A stretch of 16,049 nt of DNA from Bryobacteraceae bacterium (GTDB taxonomy: Bacteria > Acidobacteriota > Terriglobia > Bryobacterales > Bryobacteraceae), in contig JASHWA010000025.1 in NCBI GenBank assembly GCA_030044325.1, positions 1-16,049 of the forward strand, given 5' to 3'. Shown here piece after piece: positions 7,629-14,712 of this stretch. The position numbers and the translations under genes were made by a program. Numbering within the stretch: the stretch's first letter is position 1; every line of letters starts with the position of its first letter. The notes below the pieces were generated by a model. The model made no database searches. It was not told where the DNA came from and was given only the letters and a program-made list of their open reading frames with translations.

Positions 7629-8837
7629 CTAAACGATCTCCTCTTTTTCCGCGTCCCAGCGCACCGTGCGTTGCTCCCGATACGCCTGCGCGGCCATGGC
7701 CGCGGCGATCGAAACGCGCCAGCCGAGCTCGAAGGGGCAATTGGCCTCGCGGCCGGCGCGGATCGCGTCGAAAAAGTCCTGCATGTGCGCGTGCGGGACC
7801 TGGGTGGCGCGGCCGGTCATCTCATGGGCGTCGGGCCGATTGACCTTTTGCGGAAAATAGCGGAACAGCGCGTCGCGCGCGAGGGTCCCGTTCTCGCCCA
7901 GGACGTGTTCGCCGGCGCCGGGATGATTGTTTCCGGAGCCGCAGGTCCAATGGATCAGGATTTCCTCGCGCTGCGCGAGCGCGACGCTCATGGTGTCGGG
8001 CGACTCGCGGCCGTCTTTCCACAGAAAAATTCCGCCGGAAGCGCTCGCCGACTGGGGGATGCGCAGGCGCAGCGCCTTATACCAGAAAGCCAGCTGCTGG
8101 GTCATACTTTCCGAAATATTCCCCGCGGAATAATCCAAAAAATGGCGCCAATTTACGAAGCGATGCGCGTCAAATTCGCGCGGCGGGGCGTCGCCTAAAA
8201 ACAAATCCCACGCGATATTTTGGGGATTCATTTCCGGGGTCACGCGCCGCGACCATTGGGGCCTTCCGCGCGGCGTGTTGCGATGCATGCGCATCTCGAT
8301 CGCGGTGATTTTTCCCATTCGCGACGGATCGGACAGGAACATGCGCGCGTCGCGCGCCTGTCCGGAGGAGCACGACTGATGGCCGATCTGAATCACGTGC
8401 CTGGCGCCGTCGCGTTTTGAGGCGTCGCGCATGCGGCGCGCGTGATCGACGCTCAGCGCCATGGTCTTTTCCTGATAAACGTGCTTTCCCGCATCGAGAG
8501 CGGCGCAGAAATGTCCGGCGTGAAGATGCGGCGGCGTGGCGACGATCACGGCGTCGATGGACGGGTCGTCGAGCATCGCGCGGTAATCGCGATACACGGC
8601 CGCGCCGGGAGCGGCGCTTTGGGCGCGGTCCAGCTGGAGGCGGTAAACGTCGCAAAACGCTGCCGCTTCCGTGTTGGGGCAGGCGCGAACGTAATTGAGC
8701 AGCTCCCTTGCGCGGTCGCCGAAGCCGATGAAGCCCACGCGAATGCGGTCATTCGATCCCCACACGCGGCGCGGAACGGCGGCCAGCGTGCCGAGTCCGG
8801 ACGCGACCTTGCCGAGGAAGATCCGGCGGGAATCCAT
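7629..8837 (-). CDS. Gfo/Idh/MocA-family oxidoreductase with Tat signal
   Basis: 402 aa from ATG 8837. Residues 3-9 (SRRIFLG) and the following hydrophobic stretch form a twin-arginine signal, so the folded, cofactor-loaded protein is probably exported. A Rossmann nucleotide-binding fold follows (RVGFIGFGDRAREL, 33-46), then ATPPHLHAGHF and the family's EKP-like motif as EKT (Glu123, Lys124). The C-terminal domain has WDLFLGDAPPREFDAHRFVNWRHFLDYSAG, a segment common in Planctomycetes and Acidobacteriota members acting on sugars or glycosides. The segment NISESMTQQLAFWYKAL, where the usual Asp-x-x-x-His would sit, lacks both residues. A longer in-frame ORF to 9401 is only antisense to the sigma-factor gene. 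No clear Shine-Dalgarno. First gene of the minus-strand run, divergent from the ECF sigma factor (48 bp apart). Substrate unknown. Confidence 0.88.
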   Translation of the reverse strand: MDSRRIFLGKVASGLGTLAAVPRRVWGSNDRIRVGFIGFGDRARELLNYVRACPNTEAAAFCDVYRLQLDRAQSAAPGAAVYRDYRAMLDDPSIDAVIVATPPHLHAGHFCAALDAGKHVYQEKTMALSVDHARRMRDASKRDGARHVIQIGHQSCSSGQARDARMFLSDPSRMGKITAIEMRMHRNTPRGRPQWSRRVTPEMNPQNIAWDLFLGDAPPREFDAHRFVNWRHFLDYSAGNISESMTQQLAFWYKALRLRIPQSASASGGIFLWKDGRESPDTMSVALAQREEILIHWTCGSGNNHPGAGEHVLGENGTLARDALFRYFPQKVNRPDAHEMTGRATQVPHAHMQDFFDAIRAGREANCPFELGWRVSIAAAMAAQAYREQRTVRWDAEKEEIV

Positions 8838-8885
8838 ATAAGAAGTGTAGCTAACCGCGCGCAATGGATGCAGTCTAAAGGAAGC

Positions 8886-9467
8886 ATGGAGGAAAGCGAC
8901 AGCGTTGCGGTCGCCCGCGTCCGGGCCGGCGACGGGAACGCGTATCGCGTGCTGGTGGAGAGGCACAGCCGGGCTGTTTTCCGGCTGGCGTACCGTATGA
9001 CAGGCAACGAACAGGATTCCGAAGACGTGGTGCAGGAAACGTTCCTGCGCGCCTACAAGCAGCTGCATCGCTGGGAAGCGCGGTCGAGCTTCAGCACATG
9101 GCTGTACCGCATCGCGGCGAACTATTCGCTCGACCTGGTGCGCCGGCGGCAGCGGCACGGCGAAGTGGCGATGACGGAATCGGCGGGCGAGCGCGAAACC
9201 GACGTGGTGCACGCGCTGGCTTCGCATGCGCCCGGTCCGGACCGGCTGCTGTTTTCCGACCGCGTGCAGCAGCGCGTGGCGGCGACACTCGACGGATTGA
9301 GCCGGCAGGAGCGCACCGCGTTCGTGCTGCGGCATTTCGAAGGACAATCGATCGAGGAGATCGCGGGCGCGCTGGGACTTTCCGGAAACGCGGCCAAGCA
9401 CAGTATTTTTCGCGCGGTGCAGAAGTTGCGCCGCGCGCTGGAACCCCTGGTGAACTCACAGTCATGA
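8886..9467 (+). CDS. RNA polymerase ECF-type sigma factor
   Basis: 193 aa from ATG 8886, chosen because AAGGA lies just upstream; an ATG at 8868 lacks one. Region 2 spans about 20-88 (LVERHSRAVFRLAYRMTG, NEQDSEDVVQETFLRAY, FSTWLYRIAANYSLDLVRRR), for core binding and -10 recognition. Region 4 spans about 127-182 (LSRQERTAFVLRHFEGQSIEEIAGALGLSGNAAKHSIFRAVQKLRRAL), a helix-turn-helix for -35 recognition. No region 1 or 3 is present, as expected for an ECF factor. The linker (90-125) is poorly conserved. The stop overlaps the anti-sigma ATG by 4 bp (ATGA). It is probably held inactive by that membrane protein and directs a small regulon in response to an envelope signal. The regulon and any autoregulation cannot be shown here. 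Confidence 0.94.
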   Translation: MEESDSVAVARVRAGDGNAYRVLVERHSRAVFRLAYRMTGNEQDSEDVVQETFLRAYKQLHRWEARSSFSTWLYRIAANYSLDLVRRRQRHGEVAMTESAGERETDVVHALASHAPGPDRLLFSDRVQQRVAATLDGLSRQERTAFVLRHFEGQSIEEIAGALGLSGNAAKHSIFRAVQKLRRALEPLVNSQS

Positions 9468-10198
9468 AGCACGCAACGGAAGAGCAACTGGTTTTGTACT
9501 ACTACGGCGAGCAGGCGGACGAGATCCAGCGGCACCTGGAATCGTGCGAAGCCTGCCGCGGGTCGTATCAGGCGCTGCAACGGGTGTTGAATTCGGTGGA
9601 CAGCTTTCCGGTTCCCGAGCGCGGGGCGGATTATGAAACGCGCGTGTGGCGCGAGGTGGAGCGCAGGCTTCCGCGGAGGCGAGCGCTCGCGTGGCTGGCG
9701 TGGAAGCCGCTGGCCGCGGCGGCGGCGCTGGGGGGGCTGATGGCCGTGGCGTTTTTCGCCGGGCGAAGCTGGCGCGAATCCGGCGCAAAGGCGTCCGCGG
9801 CGGCGGATCTCGAGGTGCGCGAAAGAGTGCTGATGGTCGCGGTGGGCGATCACCTGGAGCGCACCCAGACGGTGCTCGCCGAGCTGGCCAATTCGGGAGA
9901 TCCGAAAAACGGCGCGCTGGACATTTCCTACGAACAGCGCGCTGCCGAGGACCTGGTGGAAGCGAACCGGCTGTATCGCGAGACGGCGGCGAGCGCGGGC
10001 GACGACCGGACGGCGAATTTTCTGGACGAGCTCGAACGCGTGCTTCTGGATGTCGCGCACAACCCTTCACAGGTTTCTCCGGGGCAGTTGCAGGATCTGC
10101 GCCAAGAGATCGAGGGTCGCGGGATTCTGTTCAAGGTGAAAATTTTCAGTTCCGAGGTGGAGGAAAGAGAGGCGGCGCAGAACGCGCCGGTGCTATGA
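9464..10198 (+). CDS. Zinc-finger anti-sigma factor, single-pass membrane protein
   Basis: 244 aa. The N-terminus carries the zf-HC2/ZAS signature HLESCEAC (His24, Cys28, Cys31) preceded by EEQLVLYYYGE, the cytosolic domain that clamps ECF sigma factors. A membrane segment runs about 81-101 (PLAAAAALGGLMAVAFFAG), preceded by basic LPRRRALAW, so the N-terminus is inside. The remaining 140 or so residues are probably periplasmic, alpha-helical and acidic, with repeated Glu/Leu patterns and no recognised domain. This large outer domain could be the sensor. It starts inside the sigma stop codon (ATGA) and ends in a second ATGA with the HEAT-protein gene, so all three are likely co-translated. Signal and release mechanism (proteolysis or conformational change) are unknown. 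Confidence 0.9.
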   Translation: MKHATEEQLVLYYYGEQADEIQRHLESCEACRGSYQALQRVLNSVDSFPVPERGADYETRVWREVERRLPRRRALAWLAWKPLAAAAALGGLMAVAFFAGRSWRESGAKASAAADLEVRERVLMVAVGDHLERTQTVLAELANSGDPKNGALDISYEQRAAEDLVEANRLYRETAASAGDDRTANFLDELERVLLDVAHNPSQVSPGQLQDLRQEIEGRGILFKVKIFSSEVEEREAAQNAPVL

Positions 10199-11688
10199 AC
10201 GATATGAAGATAATTGTGGGATTGACGGTGCTCGCCGCGTTTCCGGCCCTGGCGCAGACCGGCGATGTGCAGAGTGCGATCGATCGGGCGCTCAAGCAAG
10301 CCCAGAGCGCGATGCAACAGATTGAGACGCCCGAAATCCGGGGGCAGCTGGATCGGCTGGCGCAAGGCATCGATCTCGGCGAGCTTGAGCGCGACCTGGA
10401 CCAGCTTCAGCTGAATATACCGGATCTCGATTTCGCGATCGATAGAATGTTCGCCTTCGATCCGCAATCGGCGGCGGACGAGGCGCGCCAGGCGCAGCAA
10501 CAGGCGCGTGAACAGGCACGCGCGATGGCGCAGCAGGCGCGGGAGCTGGCGCGCGAGAATCGGGATCGCAGTCTCGAAATCTATCAGAGCGGCACGAACC
10601 TGATCGACAGCCGCCGCTATGAGCAAGCCATCAAACGCTTCGACGAAGTGATCGCGAACAAGTGGGCGCGCGCCGATGGCGCGTATTATTGGAAGGCGTA
10701 CGCGCTGGACAAACTGGAAAAGCGCGATGAAGCGCTGGCCGCGCTGGCCGAGATTCCCCAGCAGTTTCCGCAGAGCCGGTGGATCAACGACGCGAGCGCG
10801 CTCCAGGTGGAGATCCAGCAGGAAAGCGGCCATCCGGTTTCGCCCGACAGCCAGTCCGACCAGGATCTGAAGCTGCTGGCGATCAACGCGCTGATGAACT
10901 CGGAGCCGGACCGCACGGTTCCCTTGCTTCAAAAAGTTCTGAACGATCCCAAGAACGACGTGGGCGTCAAATCGCGAGCGCTGTTCGTGCTGGCGCAGAA
11001 TCCCAGCGACAAGGCGCGCGACATCGTGCTGCAATATGCGAAAAACGGCTCCAATCCCGATCTTCAGATTCGCGCGGTGACGTACCTGGGAACCTTCCGA
11101 TCCAAGGACACCCAGGACGCGCTGGCGCAGGTTTACGCGGCCAACACGGATGTGGACGTTCGGCGCGCCGTGTTGCACAGCATGATGATTTCGCGCGACA
11201 AGGCGCATCTGCTCAACGCCGCCAAGAGCGAACCAAACGCGGACCTGCGGCGCGAAGCCATTCGCTCGCTCGGAATGATGCAGGCCGCGGGCGAGCTCGC
11301 GCAGTTGTACGCGAGCGAGAAGAACAACGACCTCAAACAGACCATTCTCGAATCGCTCATGATGAGCCGCGCCACGGACCAGTTACTTCAAATCGCGAAA
11401 ACGGAAAGCAACCCGGACCTGCGCACCGGCGCGATCCGTTATCTGGCGACGATGCATGCCGACAACACCGCGAACGATCTGAGCTCGCTGTACACGGCGC
11501 AAGCGGAGAAAAACGTGAAGTCCGAAATCATTCGCGCGCTGGGAAGGCAGAATGCGGGCAAGCAACTGGTCGCGATCCTGCGCAGCGAGAAAGATCCCGA
11601 GCTCAAGAAGGAGGGCATCGAGTGGCTGGGCCGGATGCGCGGATCGAAGGAAGCCACCGATTACCTGATGGAGATTATCAACAAGTAG
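10195..11688 (+). CDS. Exported TPR- and HEAT-repeat protein
   Basis: 497 aa. Residues 1-20 are a signal peptide (hydrophobic core, ending ALA before QTG). Residues 25-125 are helical and Gln/Ala/Arg-rich, likely coiled coil (ARQAQQQAREQARAMAQQAREL). TPR-like helices at about 125-200 (SGTNLIDSRRYEQAIKRFDEV, AYYWKAYALDKLEKRDEALAAL) resemble the tetratricopeptide fold of YbgF/BamD-like proteins. From about 220 to the end there are HEAT-type helical pairs with a period near 60 residues; units begin around 282, 343, 401 and 462 with variants of SNPDLRxxAIRYLGxM. It is a scaffold or binding protein without catalytic motifs. Coupling to the sigma/anti-sigma pair by ATGA suggests a periplasmic partner in the same signalling system. 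A second ATG at 10204 is an alternative start. The 3' end is followed by repeat copy B, whose right hairpin can act as terminator. Confidence 0.87.
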   Translation: MNDMKIIVGLTVLAAFPALAQTGDVQSAIDRALKQAQSAMQQIETPEIRGQLDRLAQGIDLGELERDLDQLQLNIPDLDFAIDRMFAFDPQSAADEARQAQQQAREQARAMAQQARELARENRDRSLEIYQSGTNLIDSRRYEQAIKRFDEVIANKWARADGAYYWKAYALDKLEKRDEALAALAEIPQQFPQSRWINDASALQVEIQQESGHPVSPDSQSDQDLKLLAINALMNSEPDRTVPLLQKVLNDPKNDVGVKSRALFVLAQNPSDKARDIVLQYAKNGSNPDLQIRAVTYLGTFRSKDTQDALAQVYAANTDVDVRRAVLHSMMISRDKAHLLNAAKSEPNADLRREAIRSLGMMQAAGELAQLYASEKNNDLKQTILESLMMSRATDQLLQIAKTESNPDLRTGAIRYLATMHADNTANDLSSLYTAQAEKNVKSEIIRALGRQNAGKQLVAILRSEKDPELKKEGIEWLGRMRGSKEATDYLMEIINK

Positions 11689-11693
11689 TAGAA

Positions 11694-11800
11694 GGTTGCA
11701 GAAAAAAGGGACAGACAGCTCTGCCCACCACCACCGCTCTACACGGTTTCAACAGTTTGCATGTGGGGACAGAGTAGTCTGTCCCCTTTTTTCAGCGACC
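11694..11800. repeat. GGGGACAG palindromic element, copy B
   Basis: About 107 bp, in the convergent gap between the HEAT-protein gene and the DUF4337 gene. The left end GGTTGCAGAAAAAAGGG and the right end, read in reverse as GGTCGCTGAAAAAAGGGG, form terminal inverted repeats that continue through ACAGAC and CTCTG for about 37 bp. The centre shares CCACCGCTCTAC and CGGTTTC with copy A. Both inner hairpins are present; the right one is perfect (GGGGACAGA, loop GTAG, TCTGTCCCC). It sits in a typical REP location, outside coding sequence. Confidence 0.88.
11765..11792 (+). terminator. Intrinsic terminator formed by repeat copy B
   Basis: A perfect 9-bp stem (GGGGACAGA, 11765-11773; TCTGTCCCC, 11778-11786) with a GTAG loop is followed directly by six T residues. 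It lies about 75 bp after the HEAT-protein stop. The left half of the repeat offers a weaker hairpin plus T-run for transcripts of the opposing DUF4337 gene, so the element can terminate both ways. Confidence 0.65.
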
Positions 11801-11837
11801 ATCCTCAGTACGGGCGATACGAGGCGCGGCCTGTGGT

Positions 11838-12365
11838 TCAATGCAACCAGATTATGGTGAGGGCGATGGCTGCGCCGACGGCGGCGCTGGCGAGCGAGGC
11901 CCACCACATCTCGTTGCGCTTGGCCAGGATCGCGAGTGAAGCGAAAACGATTCCGATTTCCAGAAAAATTTCGCCGATGTGCATGCGCAGCGCCTGGCGG
12001 CCCTTGAACTCGCTTTCGTGTTCCAGGTTGCGCGCTTCCTGCTGCACCTCCTCGCTTTCCTTCTGGTATCGCTCCATGTTGGCGGCGTATTTTACAACGC
12101 CTTGTGCGGAACGCTCGCCGTCCTGGTTCCCGAACAGATCCTTCGCGATATCGGATTCGTAGCGGCGGATGGATTTGGCCTGATAATACGCCCACTGATC
12201 CGACGCCTTGGCCTGCTTCAACAATTCCTCATTCGCGAAGAGTTGTCCGAAAACCGAAACGACGGCCAGGGCGGCCGCGATGATCGCCATGGACGCCGCG
12301 ACTTTCTTGTCGAAAGGTTCCTTGGCATGCTCGGTATTTTCGGTCAGTTCTTCATTGGCGGACAT
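11838..12365 (-). CDS. DUF4337-family membrane protein
   Basis: 175 aa. Layout: acidic soluble N-terminus (1-20), one membrane helix (about 22-43, VAASMAIIAAALAVVSVFGQLF), a charged helical middle (about 45-125, with NEELLKQAKASDQWAYYQAKSIR and ERYQKESEEVQQEARNLEHESE, probably coiled coil), then two membrane helices (about 128-146 and 151-173). The DQWAYYQAKSIR segment and this topology match the DUF4337 family as I recall it. Function is unknown; the family is small, widespread and often lies next to unrelated genes. The ATG has no clear Shine-Dalgarno. It diverges from the spermidine-synthase-like gene, with only 17 bp between starts. Confidence 0.82.
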   Translation of the reverse strand: MSANEELTENTEHAKEPFDKKVAASMAIIAAALAVVSVFGQLFANEELLKQAKASDQWAYYQAKSIRRYESDIAKDLFGNQDGERSAQGVVKYAANMERYQKESEEVQQEARNLEHESEFKGRQALRMHIGEIFLEIGIVFASLAILAKRNEMWWASLASAAVGAAIALTIIWLH

Positions 12366-12382
12366 CTTAATATGGTAAATGA

Positions 12383-14377
12383 GTGACGCGGCCGCCGTTT
12401 CAGCATGGGATTCTGTTCGGCGCGGTCATTTTTTTGAGCGCATTCCTGCTGTTTCTGATTCAGCCGATAGTGGCGAAACTGATTTTGCCGTGGTTCGGCG
12501 GGTCGGCGGCGGTATGGATGACGTGCCTGGTTTTTTACCAGACCGCATTGCTCGCCGGCTATTGGTATGCGAACGCGATGGTGACGCGGCTGGGCGCGCG
12601 CGCGCAGAGTGTGGTTCACATCGCGCTGCTGGGGGCTGCGCTGGCGTTTCTTCCGGCGATTCCGGGCGACAGGTGGAAAATCGGGATCGAGCACCCGGCG
12701 TCGCGAATTCTGCTGCTGCTGGTTTGCGTGCTGGGGCTGCCGTATTTTCTGCTTTCCACCACCGGTCCGCTGCTGCAGGCGTGGTACGCGCGACGATGGC
12801 CGGAAGCGCGGCCGTATCGACTATTCGCGCTGTCGAATCTGGGGGCGTTGATGGCGCTGGTCGCGTATCCCAGCCTGATCGAGCCGCGGATTCCGACGCA
12901 CACGCAGGATTATCTCTGGTCTGCGGGATTCGGCGTGTTCGCGATCCTATGCGCGGGGATTGCGTGGAGCGGGCGGGGGATTTCCGCAGGACGCGTTGAA
13001 ACGTCACCAGTCGGCACGCGCGACCGTTTCACCTGGATCATTCTGGCGGCGGCCGGCTCGATGCTTTTGCTTTCGACCACCAATCAGCTCACCGAAAACG
13101 TGGCCGCGGTTCCGCTGTTGTGGATCGTGCCGCTGGCGCTGTATCTGCTGACATTCATTCTGTGTTTTGAAAGCTCGCGCTGGTACCGGCGGCCGGTATT
13201 TCAGCGGCTGCTCGCGATGGCGCTGGGAGCGGCGGCGTACGCGACTTATGACATCCGCTTCAGCGACGCGCTGTTGGTCTCCATTCCGGTATTTGCGCTG
13301 GCGATGTTCATCGGATGCATGTTCTCGCACGGCGAGCTGGCGGCGCGCAAACCGCCGCAGGAACATTTGACGTCGTTTTACCTGATGATCGCGCTGGGCG
13401 GAGCGCTGGGCGCGATCTTTGTGGGACTGATCGCGCCGGTGATTTTCTCCGGGGTTTACGAGCTCACGATCACCATGCTGTTGCTCGCGGTTCTTGCGTC
13501 GGTGGCGAACTGGGATCAGGGGTGGTCGCAACGGCTGCTGTGGCCGGTGGCGAGCGTGGCGATGGCGGTGGTGCTGGTCGCGCAGATCGGGGCGTATCAT
13601 TCGCACACGGTTGTGCTCAAACGCGATTTTTACGGATCGCTGCGCGTGGTGGATTGGGGCGGCCAGCGCACGCTGTATCACGGAAACGTCAAGCACGGCT
13701 CGCAATTTTTCGCGCCGTTGCGGCGCGACTGGCCGACGACGTACTACGGGCCGGCGTCGGGAATCGGGCTGGCGCTCGGCAACTGTTGCGTGGCGTCGAA
13801 ACGAATCGGGGTGGTCGGGCTGGGAGCGGGAACGCTGGCGATTTACGGCCAAGCGGGCGATCAGTTTCGCTTTTACGAGATCAACCCGGAGGTGACCGCG
13901 ATTGCGGAATCGCAATTTTCGTTTCTGCGCGATTCCGGCGCGAGGATCGAGATCGCGAGCGGCGATGCGCGCCTGTCATTGGAGCGCGAATCGCCGAATC
14001 GCTTTGACGTTCTAGCGATCGACGCGTTTTCGGGCGATGCGATTCCGGTGCACCTGCTCACGCGCGAAGCGTTCGCGGTTTACGAACGGCATCTGGCGCC
14101 GGGCGGTATTCTCGCATTTCATATTTCGAACCAATTTCTGGATCTCGCGCCGGCAGTGAAGGGAGTGGCGGATGCGTGCGGGTTGCGATCGGTTCAGATT
14201 GAAAGCCAGCGGGACGACGATCTTGGGGTTTCTTCGGCGACATGGGTGCTGGTGACCGGGAATCGCGATTTTCTCGCGCGGCCGGCGGTTGTGAAAGCGG
14301 CGCAGGCGATTCCTACTGCTTCGATTCGATTGTGGACCGACGATTACAACAATCTGCTTCAGTTGATTCGGCGGTGA
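12383..14377 (+). CDS. Membrane-embedded spermidine synthase-like protein (fused MFS/spermidine synthase type)
   Basis: 664 aa from GTG 12383. About the first 410 residues are a multi-helix membrane domain, beginning ILFGAVIFLSAFLLFLIQPIVAKLILPWFGGSAAVW, a signature of this family. The soluble C-terminal part has a class I methyltransferase/aminopropyltransferase fold: SAM-like site VVGLGAGTLAIY (about 475-487), acidic FYEINPEV (about 496), GDARLSLE (about 527) and LAIDAFSGDAIPVHLLTREAF (about 543-563). The family is annotated as spermidine synthase, but I do not see the classical catalytic Asp-x-x-Asp-Pro motif, and the DAFSGDAIP version is common in these fusions, so true polyamine synthesis is doubtful. 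Ribosome-binding sequence is weak and no ATG lies near. The convergent downstream region carries REP-like hairpins. Genuine aminopropyl transfer would yield methylthioadenosine, the substrate of the mtnP product, but nothing here links them. Confidence 0.9.
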   Translation: MTRPPFQHGILFGAVIFLSAFLLFLIQPIVAKLILPWFGGSAAVWMTCLVFYQTALLAGYWYANAMVTRLGARAQSVVHIALLGAALAFLPAIPGDRWKIGIEHPASRILLLLVCVLGLPYFLLSTTGPLLQAWYARRWPEARPYRLFALSNLGALMALVAYPSLIEPRIPTHTQDYLWSAGFGVFAILCAGIAWSGRGISAGRVETSPVGTRDRFTWIILAAAGSMLLLSTTNQLTENVAAVPLLWIVPLALYLLTFILCFESSRWYRRPVFQRLLAMALGAAAYATYDIRFSDALLVSIPVFALAMFIGCMFSHGELAARKPPQEHLTSFYLMIALGGALGAIFVGLIAPVIFSGVYELTITMLLLAVLASVANWDQGWSQRLLWPVASVAMAVVLVAQIGAYHSHTVVLKRDFYGSLRVVDWGGQRTLYHGNVKHGSQFFAPLRRDWPTTYYGPASGIGLALGNCCVASKRIGVVGLGAGTLAIYGQAGDQFRFYEINPEVTAIAESQFSFLRDSGARIEIASGDARLSLERESPNRFDVLAIDAFSGDAIPVHLLTREAFAVYERHLAPGGILAFHISNQFLDLAPAVKGVADACGLRSVQIESQRDDDLGVSSATWVLVTGNRDFLARPAVVKAAQAIPTASIRLWTDDYNNLLQLIRR

Positions 14378-14431
14378 GACTGTAGAAACGTCAATGTTCG
14401 CCGCTTCCTTTGGTCGCGGTTCGGTAGCGTG

Positions 14432-14456
14432 CCCGCTCGCTTAACGCGAGGCGGCT
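14432..14456. repeat. Degenerate REP-like hairpin
   Basis: CCGCTCGC (14433-14440) pairs with GCGA and GCGG (14446-14454) around a TTAAC loop with one bulged G, followed by CTCG. The 5' CCCGC and 3' GCGGCTCG ends match the two hairpins downstream, so it is probably a diverged member of the same family. Confidence 0.4.
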
Positions 14457-14621
14457 CGACGCGCATTGAGACCGCGAGCCGCACCGGACACAGCCGGCCT
14501 GCGGGTTGCCGCGGTTTTCACCCCTGCCATTAGGAGCTCGGGACGCGGCAGGGCGTCGTGACTCGGCCGGCGGCGGTCCTTGAGGCCTTCCTTTGTTTTC
14601 GGCGTCTTGCCTGAGCGTTTA

Positions 14622-14646
14622 CCCGCGGCATAGCTGCCGCGGCTCG
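14622..14646. repeat. REP-like hairpin 1
   Basis: Perfect 8-bp stem CCGCGGCA (14623-14630) and TGCCGCGG (14635-14642) with a TAGC loop, followed by CTCGC. It shares its flanks (ACCCGCG before, GCGGCTCGC after) with the hairpin at 14679. Confidence 0.7.
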
Positions 14647-14677
14647 CGCAAATCGTAGGGCGTGAACGTGCGGAAAA

Positions 14678-14703
14678 CCCGCGCCATTGCTGGCGCGGCT
14701 CGC
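14678..14703. repeat. REP-like hairpin 2, with compensatory stem change
   Basis: Perfect 8-bp stem CCGCGCCA (14679-14686) and TGGCGCGG (14691-14698) with a TTGC loop, followed by CTCGC. Compared with hairpin 1, a G-C pair is swapped to C-G on both arms, so pairing is preserved. It ends about 10 bp from the aquaporin stop codon. Confidence 0.7.
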
Positions 14704-14712
14704 CATGCGAAA

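Larger units (their letters stand above)
14378..14712. other. Convergent intergenic region with REP-like hairpins, no gene
   Basis: It lies between the ends of the spermidine-synthase-like gene and the aquaporin gene. It holds two clear hairpins and one degenerate relative (listed separately), plus a looser inverted pair CCCTGCC/GGCAGGG near 14522-14555. A 120-codon minus-strand ORF across it is Arg/Ser-rich and repeat-derived, so I do not call it. No T-run terminator is evident. Confidence 0.6.

Noticed and set aside
8838..9401. N-terminal extension of the oxidoreductase ORF to 9401
   Set aside because: The extension is antisense to the ECF sigma factor, and the Tat signal begins exactly at ATG 8837.
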